Assembly: GCA_943736015.1 (NCBI GenBank)
Contig: OX031065.1
Coordinates: 21,652,427 to 21,716,426, forward strand
Direction: 5' to 3'
DNA length: 64,000 nucleotides
Origin: Tridacna crocea
Lineage: Eukaryota; Mollusca; Bivalvia; Cardiida; Cardiidae
Part shown: piece by piece, positions 53,331-63,762 of the stretch
Layout: every line of letters begins with the position of its first letter
How positions within the stretch are numbered: position 1 is the first letter of the stretch
Position numbers and translations under genes: made by a program
The notes under the pieces: model-generated
What the model saw: the letters and a program-made list of their open reading frames with translations, nothing else
Database searches by the model: none
What the model was told of the DNA's origin: nothing

Positions 53331-55240
53331 TGTTGATTGCAAACTCATATACTTGCGCTTGATTACTAGTATAAACCTTTTTATTAAAGCAAGACTAATT
53401 GGTATGCAATGAGTTTACAATAAACCATCCGGTCTTCATTTTAACTTGGAGGGGGGGGGAGAGAGAGTTGACATCTTGCCTGGCGAACAGATAACAGTAA
53501 TACCCGACTGGACATGATATTAGCAGATATCTGTTTGTTACGTCGTCCGTGAAAGATTCTTGTGTCAAAGGTGGTTGGAGAAACCTTGTCACGTTGCAAC
53601 ACATCATGAAAAGAGGTACTTTTCTTACCTTTAAAATTTATTTCAACTAAAAAATTATGTAACAGAAGATATTAATTGAATGTACTGAGTTTCAGAAACT
53701 GTCAATACAAGTGGTTTTAAAACGGCAGATTTGAAATTGGGTTAAGTCTGCTTGATGAAGACGATAGCTATACAGACAGAGCTTCATAAATAATTAAAAT
53801 AATGAATGTGAACAAACTTATCTTTTACGTACTTTAGTAATTAACACGCGTGCTACGATGCTTCGTGTCAGAGCAATCTGCATGTTGTTTCAGAGATACC
53901 GGAAAGATCCCAACGGTCCATACCTCAGGGAGAAGATATTGATATTCTCATTTGGTCGCGGATAGAACGGTTCGAAATATGTTCCAGTCGCCCTCAGGAC
54001 ATAGTATTCAACGTCATACCATGGATAAATATGTCTTGTAACGTCGACACTTTGACCTATTTTCCATGCCATTTCTTTCCCATATACCCACTACTTTTAA
54101 TTTTGATCGAGGTTTTTCCACGATTTTACATTATTTCGGTAAATATATATATTAGCATGCCAAGCCAAACCGGGTTCTAGTCAAAAGATTTATGAAATAA
54201 GGGAAAATCCAGACCACAGAGGTTCCACGTCCAATTAAAATTTTCCCTCGTCAGTATTGATAGTGAAAAATGCACCGTTCTGCCAATGGTGGTTAAAATG
54301 TTTTCGCATTTGTTTTAATTTGCTGAAGCAATTTGTATAGCGGGATATTACGTTTCTTTGAAGTTAAGAAATTTCTTGGGAATGAAAATCAACGTTACCA
54401 ATAGTCTAAAAGTATATGGCCATACATTATTACTCAAAGGGGTATTACAGACTTTTCGACCCAAAATTTATCTTGTCATTGGTATCAAATCGTAAATAAA
54501 TATGCAACACCAAATGGCGTTCAAAGGCCACCCCTCACAAAAGACCGCATTCAAGTTCCCAATGGATAAAATTTGACGACACGTTAAAAACCTTTCAGCA
54601 TACTAAGATCCTTTTGACGTTTTTGTAGACGATGCCGAAAAGAACGTGAGGTCCTTTCGCAGATCAATACCACGCGCCATTGAGGAAAGACCTGTGCAAT
54701 GGAAAACAGCTATTTCCACTAAAATATCATCCTGCGAAATTAGCTATCATTAAAAACTAGTATTATTGAACTACTTTCACCGATTCTTTTTTTTTTTTTT
54801 TTTTTTCTTTTCAATTTTTTCCTTTTTTGAATTATCATTTATAAATCTAAAACCACTATATTCTTAATTGAAAAAGAAATAATAATTACCTCCCTTTTCA
54901 GAAAACTAGCAAAACTATCAAACCATAATTTCAGAACAGACACAAATGGAATTTCTGATTCGTTAAAAATGTGCAAAAATATTATTTCTGCATATATCCT
55001 TATTTACCCTTGTTTATCAACCAATTAGAATTTTTCCACATGTTCACCGGAAGTGCATTACACAGGTCTAACCTCAATGAAATTTTAAGAGATAGACGGG
55101 CCGAAATAGCGTTGAAATTGCTGCAACTTGCATCTTCTTTTTTTACGGAATGAAAAAAAACAATATTTTGATACAATTGTTTTTAAGCCATCCCTGATTT
55201 ACTTCTTTGCGGATTTCATTTAAAAGAACAAAATAAAAAC
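53331..55240. other. Unassigned 1.9 kb stretch with open frames and a T-run
   Basis: Holds two minus-strand open frames (53395-53607 and 53890-54072) discussed as weak exon candidates. A 20-base T-run lies at 54787-54806. No repeat family seen. Confidence 0.35.
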
Positions 55241-55242
55241 TG

Positions 55243-55440
55243 TGGTGTCCGTGGCAGTAAGGTAGAGCGTCGCTATTGTAACCACAAGGTCCTGAGTTCG
55301 ATACCCGGTAGCGGGTGTCATCTTTAGGATTTTTGATTGGCACACATGTTCGACTCGAGCACTGGTGTAGTTCCCAGGAAGCAGAATCGAGAGAGATTGG
55401 TATAAGTTGTAAGAACTTGTTTCTCAATCGATGTATTTTT
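55243..55440 (+). mobile_element. tRNA-derived SINE, fullest copy of the GTGTCCGTGG group
   Basis: GGTGTCCGTGGCAGTAAGGT and AGAGCGTCGC are the A-box side; GAGTTCGATACCCGGTAGCG is the B-box side. A body follows with CACACATGTTCGACTCGAGC and TGTAGTTCCCAGGAAGCAGA. Confidence 0.7.
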
Positions 55441-55529
55441 AACAAATATGTTTAAACTAAAATAAATTACGCAATTGTTTTGTACATGACTGTGTTCTCA
55501 ACAAGCTAGTTATAACACAGGGGCTCTTG

Positions 55530-55590
55530 CAGGCGGCACAGAACGTGCAGTCTGATATGCAGAATGATCTATGATTTGCACTGCTTTCGT
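55530..55590. mobile_element. Family C scrap
   Basis: CACAGAACGTGCAGTCTGAT and ATGATCTATGATTTGCACTG remain. Confidence 0.45.
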
Positions 55591-55839
55591 ATCCTGAAGA
55601 TGAAACTTCCACTTACTGTCAATTTGCGTTGACCAGCCTTGTGAGATGTATTACAAAGCTCAGGCTCCTTTCTAGATTTCATAATTACAAGTAAATTCAA
55701 CAAAAACTTTTACAAAATAGTGTGAAATATTGTCGTTTCAAGGTGGTATGGAGGGATTTATTGGGGAGGAGCAATCGTTTGAAATAAGCAGATGCTTCCC
55801 TCGGCAATGTTTTTCCCGGGGCTGCCAACAGTTTTTCAC

Positions 55840-56100
55840 CATGTTTGACTGATTCTCCAACAAATGTTCATTTATTTTTTCCTCTCTTAAAATTTTCCAG
55901 ATCGTTAACTTGATTTCTTTATCATTTAAATTTTCTAAAAAGAAAAAAATAATAATTTTGTCTTGTTTGGCACCTATAAGCTATTTCCTTATATCTATTT
56001 ATTCTAGCTACAGCATGATGATAATTGTATTGTGTATTTTCATGTTTCTATGACTATGAAACTCTGTAGGTTTTTGTCAATAGAATAGTTCGTTCGTTCG
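55840..56100 (+). mobile_element. LINE 3' end, copy 1
   Basis: Homologous over its whole length to the inverse of 63763-64000. It ends GTCAATAGAATAGTTCGTTC and GTTCG, a short tandem (TTCG) tail preceded in the other copy by AATAAAA. Short-repeat tails of this type are typical of several LINE groups. No reverse transcriptase frame lies upstream, so the copy is 5' truncated or only the non-coding 3' end is recognisable. Confidence 0.65.
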
Positions 56101-56444
56101 ATATGAGGTCTACTCCACTCGATTATTTCAGTCAAGTCATTAAGGCAGCATTCTTTTTAAGTATCAGAATATTGCATTTTAACTCGTCAAGAGAGGTCTA
56201 GTTTATATATTTATCGCTGAAAGTGTCAACGTGACTTGGAATCTGAACAACTGTTTTACATCGTAAAATTTATGTTCAATCATAGATTGGCAAATGTGTA
56301 ATATTACATCGACCAATGTTTTATACCAGCCTTAGACACGTATACCGGTGTCGACCTGGGATTATCTGTCGCCAGATGACATTCTTGAAATTTGACCCTT
56401 GTCATGCTTTATGCGATAATATTATCTGAACTATACTCTGTGAA

Positions 56445-56920
56445 AAGAAGGCTTAATGCATCTGCGCAAAGTATCGACCCAGGTCAGCCTGCGCAGTCCG
56501 CGCAGGCTGACGTGGGTCGAAATTTTTCGTTATTGGTTGATAATCTTTATGTCAAAGGACCAGGCTATCTCATGATTAAGTCGTTTTTTTAAGAAGTAGT
56601 TCTTTTTAACACGTATTTATGTGATGACCTTGGTTGGTATCATGTACAACAGAGATACATAAACTCTTTACCACACGAGAAAATTTTAGACTCGTCCAAA
56701 TTGAAAGCGTTTGCAGACAACAAAATAATGGTGACTGAAAAAATGAAATTTGTTCTGGGAAGGGTAGAAAACATTGTTGGAAAAGGAGAAAATGCTGGTA
56801 ACCAGCATTTTCTCCTTTGCCCACAATGTTTTCTAATAGTTACTTTCTCAGGGGCGTCAAAGTAGGGATTGTGTGGTAATGGGTAAAGTCCCCTTTTGCC
56901 AGAGCATGGCTTATTTGTTT
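56445..56920 (+). mobile_element. Family D-prime MITE, copy 8, split by an A element
   Basis: A clean hairpin, CCCAGGTCAGCCTGCGCAGT / GCGCAGGCTGACGTGGGT, then GGACCAGGCTATCTCATGAT, GTGATGACCTTGGTTGG and CAGAGATACAT. After the insertion it resumes with TCCCCTTTTGCCAGAGCATG at about 56888. Confidence 0.8.
56659..56886 (+). mobile_element. Family A MITE, copy 29, nested in D-prime
   Basis: TAAACTCTTTACCACACGAG to GTGTGGTAATGGGTAAA. The border motif is TAAA on both sides. The loop reads GGTAACC although the arms run in the plus orientation. Confidence 0.85.
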
Positions 56921-57366
56921 AACAAGAAAGTGTAGCCAGTCAATTCTTCTTCATTAATGGAATCGGCCATATAACAATATTAAATTGCAAATTAAGCAGC
57001 CACATTTTCAAATCAACTATATATTCTGATCAATGGGATAAGTGTCAATTTTTAATCTATTTCAAATGCAAAGACTGTTTTTGTATGCGTTGGCAACCCG
57101 TGATTATAATATTCTTTAATCTGAAAAGACAGAGATAATATGAAAATTTTTGTTGAAAAGTATACAGAAACATGTTTTTAATTAATAGAAAAATCTGAAT
57201 GAAAGTATTCTTATACCTTGTTTGTATTTTTTCTTTTTTTTTTTATCAAACGAATCTTTCATTTGAATGAATTCGTTTAGCAGCTTTGTCTTTGCTCTCC
57301 CATATAAGTTGAGATAAAAAATACATATTTTACAAGTGCATACCGATTTTTAAGAACTGACAAAAT

Positions 57367-57707
57367 TTAACCCTTTACCACACATTCCCTGTTTTTAAGA
57401 CCCAGAGGAGCCTTCTGAAAACATTGTGGGAAAAGGAGAAAATGCTGCTAACCAGCATTTTCTCCTTTTCCCACAATGTTTTCTACTCTTCTAAAGTCAG
57501 GTTTCATTTTTGAGTCACGTCTATTATGAAGAAGCCTCCTGAAAACATTGTAGGAATGCTAGACAGCATTTTCTTCTTTTCCCACGATGTTTTCTACTAT
57601 TCTAAAGTCAATTTTCAACTTTTGAGTCACGTCTATTATTTCTATGTCGTCTGCAAATACTTTCAATTTAGACAAGTCTAAAATTTTGTTCTTTGGTACA
57701 GCGTCAA
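57367..57707 (-). mobile_element. Family A MITE, copy 30, with internal tandem duplication
   Basis: TTAACCCTTTACCACACATT opens it. The block from CCTTCTGAAAACATTGTGGG to GAGTCACGTCTATTAT is followed by a second version (CCTCCTGAAAACATTGTAGG to GAGTCACGTCTATTAT) with a shortened stem. The normal right end follows and meets family B at TCAA. Confidence 0.85.
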
Positions 57708-57904
57708 CCCTTTACTCCATAGATACTCATTTCTACGTTGTGGCAAAATGTGAAATTGCTCGTGACAAGCAATTTCACCTTTTGCCACAATGTTTTCCAT
57801 GCTATCAGAAGGTGTCATATACACATAAGAAACAGCTTCATCCTTGCTGTTATTTAGGATCTTTTAGAGGTACCATTGAAATGCCTTATGAGGTAAAGGG
57901 TTAA
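57704..57904 (-). mobile_element. Family B MITE, copy 2
   Basis: CAACCCTTTACTCCATAGAT to TATGAGGTAAAGGGTTAA, inverted relative to 15754-15982. Stem centre GAAATTGCTCGTGACAAGCA. Confidence 0.83.
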
Positions 57905-58019
57905 CGTGATTCCTAAAGATAAGAAGCTGAGAAAAACAGGCATCCGTTATGCGACACATTTTGCTTCCTATGACGCGTTTAATATAAGCTTTGCTTCGGC
58001 GAAATGCGGTTAAATGTGC

Positions 58020-58212
58020 ATCACGTGATGCATTATACGACGCAAGTCATCACATGACTAAATTGATTCATTGAATCCATTTTGTAATCATAAGTTTGAA
58101 TGGCCCTTGGATATGCATATACAAATAACATCAAGTTTAGTCTAAAACAGCCTGTACAAAATTTGCTCATATTTTTGAAGACGTGTTAAACCCCCCTTTC
58201 ACAGAGCATGAC
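58020..58212 (-). mobile_element. Family D-prime remnant joined to D3
   Basis: AAGTCATCACATGAC, then the end motif ACCCCCCTTTCACAGAGCAT. No hairpin left. The D3 copy begins at once with no terminus between. Confidence 0.5.
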
Positions 58213-58456
58213 ACAGGCACCATCTGGGAATTCTGTACTTCAATCACATGAAAACAGATCAACGAGAATGCAAGTCAGTTTAAGTTTATAATTCAAAAAT
58301 GATTGTATAATGCGGCATAATGACCACTTTTTATTCAGAAAATGTCATTTAAGCGGAAAGTGTCAACCCTGGTCAGCCTGCGCAATTCGCGCAGTCTGAC
58401 CAGGGTTGACACCTTTTCGCAGTTCCCAGAAAATCCCTTTTTGCCTGATGGGTCAC
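58213..58456 (+). mobile_element. Family D3 MITE, copy 3 (left end missing)
   Basis: Begins inside the element at CATCTGGGAATTCTGTACTT, about 25 bases in. Hairpin TCAACCCTGGTCAGCCTGCG / CGCAGTCTGACCAGGGTTGA is intact; ends TTGCCTGATGGGTCACA. Confidence 0.8.
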
Positions 58457-59040
58457 AACTGTAAATTATATAGATGGCGAAGTTTGCCACAAAACGAACG
58501 CCTGTGACTGAGAAACAAGAAATTCGTGTTTGGATTTAGATAAATAAAAAAAAGCACTTCACATAAAAGAAGCGTATGAGAAATTGTGAGAAAGCCACAT
58601 CATCCAATTCAAAGTAAAGTATGAAAATACTTAAATGATCAATTACCTCATACTAAAACATCTGTCTTGTTTCATGTAATAAAATGCATATCTTCTGAGG
58701 ATCTACAAGCATAAATATCTTTTCAAAATAAATATACAATAAATAAACCAATATTTTTACGTGAACCTCCCAAATATATCAAATAGGGTTCACTGTTTCC
58801 TTATGCATATCTTACTCAACATTTATTGCATAGGTGTTTGTTTGTATGATGTGTTCATGCCATTTTTTACTTTATTTTTCAAATATACAACGGCTTTGAG
58901 TTCACCAAAACATGTTTTCTTTGAACTTCTTTCAGCAGCGTCTGGCAAATTCCTATTCCCATGTCGCTGAATGCTTTCTCTCATAAACATCATCGGAACA
59001 ATTATTAGAGATTAGAAAAGATAGTGTCTTGTCGCAATGA
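58457..59040. other. Unassigned spacer
   Basis: AT-rich. A 69-codon plus-strand frame near 58.8-58.97 kb has no recognisable domain. Confidence 0.35.
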
Positions 59041-59079
59041 CTATCAGCAGTCCTAAGAAAGAAATCAGCGAAACTGGGT

Positions 59080-59190
59080 TTTCGAATCAGCCACACCTTG
59101 GTTTCAAGCCGGATCGTTGGCTTAATTCCAAAACCTCGTAACTACAGCTTCTTTCAAGCGATACAATACCGACTGAGCTATCGAGGTCCG
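59080..59190 (-). mobile_element. tRNA-derived SINE head, minus strand
   Basis: On the minus strand: CCTCGATAGCTCAGTCGGTA is a strong A box; further on GCTTGAAACCAAGG and GATTCGAAAACC are a weak B box. Confidence 0.55.
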
Positions 59191-59268
59191 AATTAGCCAA
59201 TCCTGAACGAACAATCCTGTTTTTATCCTAAAGAATTTTCTAAATTTTGCTGTAATATACCTGATTGC

Positions 59269-59495
59269 TTAACCTTTTATCACACAATGACCACTTTGAA
59301 CGACCCTGGGAAAGACGCCTTTAAAAAACAGTGTGAGAAAATGAGAAAATGCTGGAAATCAGCATTTTCTTCTTTTCTCACAATGTATTCTATCCTTTCC
59401 AAATCAAATTTCAGTTTCTTATTTACATTCATTTTGTCTTCTGCAAATACTTTCAATTGAACAAGTCCAAATTTCGTCGTTCGTTGCAAAGTTAA
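59269..59495 (-). mobile_element. Family A MITE, copy 31
   Basis: TTAACCTTTTATCACACAAT to CGTTCGTTGCAAAGTTAA, stem TGTGAGAAAATGAGAAAATG / CATTTTCTTCTTTTCTCACA, loop GGAAATC. Confidence 0.82.
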
Positions 59496-59501
59496 CTGCA
59501 T

Positions 59502-59671
59502 AGCAACGACAAAATTTTAGACTTGTCCAAATTGATAGCAGTTGCAGACGACAAATCATGGTGGCTAAAACGCCGAAATACGTCCTTGATAGGGTAGAAA
59601 ACGTTGTGGGAAAATGACAATGTTTTCAAAAGGCTTCATTTCTCAGGGTCGTTAAAACTCGAAAAGGTTAA
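59502..59671 (+). mobile_element. Family A MITE, copy 32 (stem deleted)
   Basis: ACGACAAAATTTTAGACTTG, GCAGTTGCAGACGACAAATC and GGGTAGAAAACGTTGTGGGA lead straight into ACAATGTTTTCAAAAGGCTT. The inner stem and loop are gone while both flanks are kept. A further A-like fragment follows to about 59812. Confidence 0.75.
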
Positions 59672-60039
59672 ATGAAACGGTTTAAATAGCCAATCAAAAG
59701 ACGTGTTAATTTCTTAATCTATTTTCACCTTTTCCAACTATAGTTTCTGAAAAAAAAAACCCCAATGTTTCCTCCCTTTTTAAAACAGGGGATTATTTGG
59801 TACAGGGTTTTAAGTCAGCAATAACGTTAGTTATTTTGTCGTGGACTCTCCTTAAACTCCGGGCCTGCCGGTTATTTCTAGATAAAACATTAATATTCAC
59901 ATGTCAGGAAGTGTCGTCTGACGTCATATTGTGCCTAACTATGTCAACAAATAATATTGACACGTTCTATTGACTTCTTTTTCCGGTTGTTCTGCGAGAC
60001 ACCTGACACACGCAATGAACGATATCCCTTATTTACTAT

Positions 60040-60242
60040 TTATCTCTTTACCACACAACCCCGACTTTTACCATCCCTGGGAAAGAAGCCTTTTGAAAAT
60101 ATTTTGGCATTTTCTCCTTTTCCCACAATCTTTTCTCCCCTGACAAAGAAAAATTGCACCATTTGAGCCACAGTGAAATTGTCGTCTGCAATTACTTTCA
60201 ATATGGACAAAGCTAAAATTTTGCCGTCTGGTAAAGAGTTAA
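60040..60242 (-). mobile_element. Family A MITE, copy 34 (left stem arm deleted)
   Basis: TTATCTCTTTACCACACAAC to GTCTGGTAAAGAGTTAA. AATATTTTGGCATTTTCTCC shows that the left arm of the stem is missing. Confidence 0.78.
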
Positions 60243-62202
60243 TGGAGTCTTTCTGTATTCAAGGAGTCATTGCTATTTGGTTCGTCAACCAAACCTTTGT
60301 TTGGGGTACTCATTATAATTGTCTCACTTAGACAATTCTTACGCGTACCAGTAATAAAATTTTGATGTAGGAATGGTGGTTTTAGAGCTTATGTGATTTC
60401 ATTTTTTGTGTATTAGTTGAGTTAAGATTTACTCACATTTTGAATAGACTAGAACCAAGTATGTCATAAGAAAGATACTAGAGTAGGATAATTTTGTAAA
60501 TGGGTTTTCAAAAAAAAATAATTTGAATTTCATAGACAAAATACAGTACTGTATTATGCAAGAGTTGCCAAACGGGGCCATATATTCATACAAAGCCATG
60601 GTCATTTCATCATCTTTTTAGAAAAAAAAAAAGATATGAATTGGAATGAAAATGCATGCCAGTGATCGAAAGACTTACAAATACGTTAATCAAAAGGATT
60701 TTCAATGAAAGAAAAATTATCAAATATTTTTCAGAGGAATATTGCTCGCAATACCCGATTTTTATTATCAACCCCTTTCCTGTTTTTTTTTTACAAGAAC
60801 AAATTAAATTGTACTTATGAAATAAAAAAAACCCACTTTTTTTAAAGTTTTAATATCGATAAAGGTTTTCTACTGTTAGATATATTTACATCATGTTCAA
60901 TTTCTTTCTGTTTCTGGGTTTAAAATCTATTCATTATTGCATGGAAATCAGCAGCTTAGAAATAATGAGAGGCGTACGAAATGAACTGTGAATAAAACTG
61001 GATACAACAAAAAGAATTATTGAGATGTTTAACAGTAACTGTCAACTTCGTTACACCTATCACATTGCAAATTTTATTTCTCTGATGTAGCGGAAAAAAA
61101 TGTTTTACCCAAGTATCTTGTTTAATCGTAGAGTTATCAGATCCAATCAATTAGAGATATCATATTGCCAGTCCATCCCCGCGGTGAAAGCGCACTGCCG
61201 CCTTAAGTAGCTAATTACAGTCTTCATCGGATTTCGACCATTTAACGCCATATCACCAGGTGCCAGGGCTGGTTTTATCCCATCGTATTGTCATTCCCGC
61301 CAGGAGAGGCAATCTTTTCCCCATCTATCTTGATCAAGACGTCTTCGCTAAATTGAAACGCCAATGTTTGCAAATACTCCGACAAATAAAACTATTATAG
61401 TCCCTCGGTAATTGTGCAACGATCGACCGAGAAGTCAGATTAATTTGAGAAAATACTATTATCACTTTCAGCCGTTTAAAGGGATATTTCTCTCGTACTT
61501 TAACGTGTGTAGTTAAATAAATTTTAGGATAATTTACTATCCACTATTTTCATGGATCAATCCCCTTAACACGTATTGCAGCTCTGGAGATAAATAATGT
61601 AACGTTTTAGTTTAAACATGTCTTATTCATCTGTTGATAAACCTGCTTTGATTGTTTTTGTCATCACCTGAACCTTCTTTTGACAGCAAATAGGCCCACT
61701 GGCTGCTCATTGGCGCTTCACGACGATATATTATCTACGAATACCATTTTTTTTTTTACAAATCGGGTTGAGGTACAATAGAGCCTAAATATTTGGATGC
61801 ATGTACATGATTGTAAAATTATTCCATCGAGTGAGAACAGACTCCAGAACAAATTTACCATAATTCATTTGAATCGACCCCGCGTTCAGAAACTTGGCAT
61901 TTTTCAAAGAAAACATCGAGGTGTTGTCATAGCCCTCTCGTTGTCGTCATGCAAAAAACGGTGCACAGTTTATAAATCATATCTTTATCATTACTGAAAA
62001 TATTTACTTAAAACATGGTTATTAACTATCAAGAGGGAAATACATACAATAGAGGCAGATAACCACCAAAATACCTTTTGATACAGTTATGCCCCTTTTC
62101 GACATGGAATTGTCTATGAAAATTATTTTATTCTAGGAGTAAATGCGCAGCAGATGTCGAGCGTTGGCATCCACACTTGGTGCTCTTGTCCTATAATGAT
62201 GG
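60243..62202. other. Unassigned 2 kb stretch, includes a unique-looking block
   Basis: Free of the families above. 61150-61500 is less AT-biased and contains CCGCGG, CTAATTAC, an E box (CAGGTG in ATCACCAGGTGCC) and ACGATCGACCGAG. It is a candidate conserved non-coding element. The rest shows nothing recognisable. Confidence 0.3.
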
Positions 62203-62343
62203 GCTTGCAACACGCAAAAAGTTCATTCGCATCAGCCTGCGCAGGTCAACCCGAGACAGCACTTTACGACTACATTAGATTCTGTGCTACAGTAGACTTG
62301 CGCAAAACAGAAAATTACATTTCATTTTTGCGTGTTGTAAGCC
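62203..62343. mobile_element. Family D1 MITE, copy 3 (internally deleted)
   Basis: GGCTTGCAACACGCAAAAAG to GCGTGTTGTAAGCC. The two hairpins have been reduced to CATCAGCCTGCGCAGGTCAA. The linker ACTACATTAGATTCTGTGCT is kept in inverse relative to the 39 kb copy. Confidence 0.75.
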
Positions 62344-62381
62344 ATATAATAGTTTATGGTCGGCGCACTGGAAAGAGTAGG

Positions 62382-62499
62382 TTAACCCATTACCACACAA
62401 TATCTCAAAATTTCAAATTTTCAGTCACTTTTATTGTGTTGTCTGCAAATGCTTTCGATTTGGACAAGCCTAAAATGATTTCATTTGGTAATAAGTTAA
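62382..62499 (-). mobile_element. Family A MITE, copy 35 (stem deleted)
   Basis: TTAACCCATTACCACACAAT is followed directly by TTTCAAATTTTCAGTCACTT, then GTCTGCAAATGCTTTCGATT and GGTAATAAGTTAA. Left arm and stem are missing; both TTAA ends remain. Confidence 0.8.
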
Positions 62500-62504
62500 A
62501 CTCC

Positions 62505-62590
62505 GATTACCGCTTGGAATGGGCAGGCTAACATGAACCGATACTTTTATCAGATGCGTTATTCCCCCTTTTCACAAAGCAGGACTCACA
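62505..62590 (+). mobile_element. Family D-prime remnant
   Basis: GGCAGGCTAACATGAACCGA, CAGATGCGTTATTCCCCC and TTCACAAAGCAGGAC. The left arm of the hairpin is lost. Confidence 0.55.
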
Positions 62591-63211
62591 TAAAAAGTGA
62601 GAATGAAGTTACGATGAGAAAAAGTTCGTTCTCGGACCAGTCGAGAGTGTAACATTGTCCAGTCGCAGCACTGTTGGCGATATTAACGTATTTGTGTGGG
62701 AAAAAGGCAAAAGAATGAACAATGCTTTGAACAAAGAAACATCTCCTTAAACAAAATCCATTTCGAAAGAATTGTAGCAAGATAGCACGGTGGTCTTCAT
62801 CAAGACTCTCAATAATGGGAGGAAGAATTCGCTTTATTCAAGGGTGTTGACAAAAGACCCTCAATAACTTCACACGTGCAAATCAATATGGTCAATATTT
62901 CAGAGGCATGGCTGGATGTGCATCTGATTACAATGTCCCGATTACATGCATTTTTTGCATTTTCGCATCACTAACCGTCACAGCTGGGATCCAATTTATA
63001 TATAAAAATATATTTTGAAAAATTAAATAAATTGAAGTGCTAGTCTGATAACCTTATTTATTGAGAGAGCAGATAAAGGTGTAAAATTGATCTAATTTCT
63101 ATTTAATCTAAAACTTGGTTTATCTCGTGTGAAATGTTTGAAAATAAAGCCATGTGTTTGTTGCTGATGTTGTTGCTGCTTGTGGTGCTGTTATCAATTT
63201 CATTATTTTTT
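62591..63211. other. Unassigned spacer
   Basis: Nothing recognised; a short TGTTGTTGCTGC-type run near 63165. Confidence 0.35.
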
Positions 63212-63442
63212 TTAACTATTAACTAAATGACAAAATTTTAGCGTGGTTCAAATTGAAAGCATTTGCAGACGACAAAAAAAAGGTGACTGAAGAAATGAAA
63301 TGTGTTTTAGGAAAGGGTAGAAAACATTGTGGGAAAAGGAGAAAATGCTGGTTAACAGCATTTGCTCCTTTTCCCCACAATGTTTTCTCAAGGCTTCTGT
63401 CACAGGGTCATCAAAAGTAGGAATTGTGTGGTAATGGGTTAA
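63212..63442 (+). mobile_element. Family A MITE, copy 36 (complete)
   Basis: TTAACTATTAACTAAATGAC to GTGTGGTAATGGGTTAA, stem GTGGGAAAAGGAGAAAATGC / GCATTTGCTCCTTTTCCCCA. Confidence 0.87.
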
Positions 63443-63649
63443 CGCAACTCTTTGTCAACATTAAGATATAACCATAGTCAAAAGTTCTATATTGATATTA
63501 TGTTGCTCCTTTTAAAAAATAAGTCGAAAACTTTTGAACAGAACAGAATAGACAAGTGGTCTGTCTTGTGTTGACAGTATCTAAACGGGTATGTTTCTAG
63601 ACAGCCAAAAAGACCTACACGCTACATTATCAGAATTTATGTTCAGTAA

Positions 63650-63762
63650 GTTAGCCCTTAGGCTGCTTAGCGCGACCCATTGACCTTTTGCGGACAATAT
63701 AGATCAAGATCAGACTGCACACACCGTGCAGTCTGATCTTTGATCTACACTGTCCCATAAGG
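63650..63762 (+). mobile_element. Family C MITE, left part, cut by a LINE
   Basis: TTAGCCCTTAGGCTGCTTAG, CGCGACCCATTGACC, arms GATCAGACTGCACACACCGT / GTGCAGTCTGATCTTTGATC, then CCCATAAGGA. After that the family sequence stops and the LINE 3' end begins. Confidence 0.8.

Noticed and set aside
62154-62531. 125-codon plus-strand frame
   Set aside because: Runs through the shortened D1 copy and the stemless A copy, so it is composed of transposon sequence.
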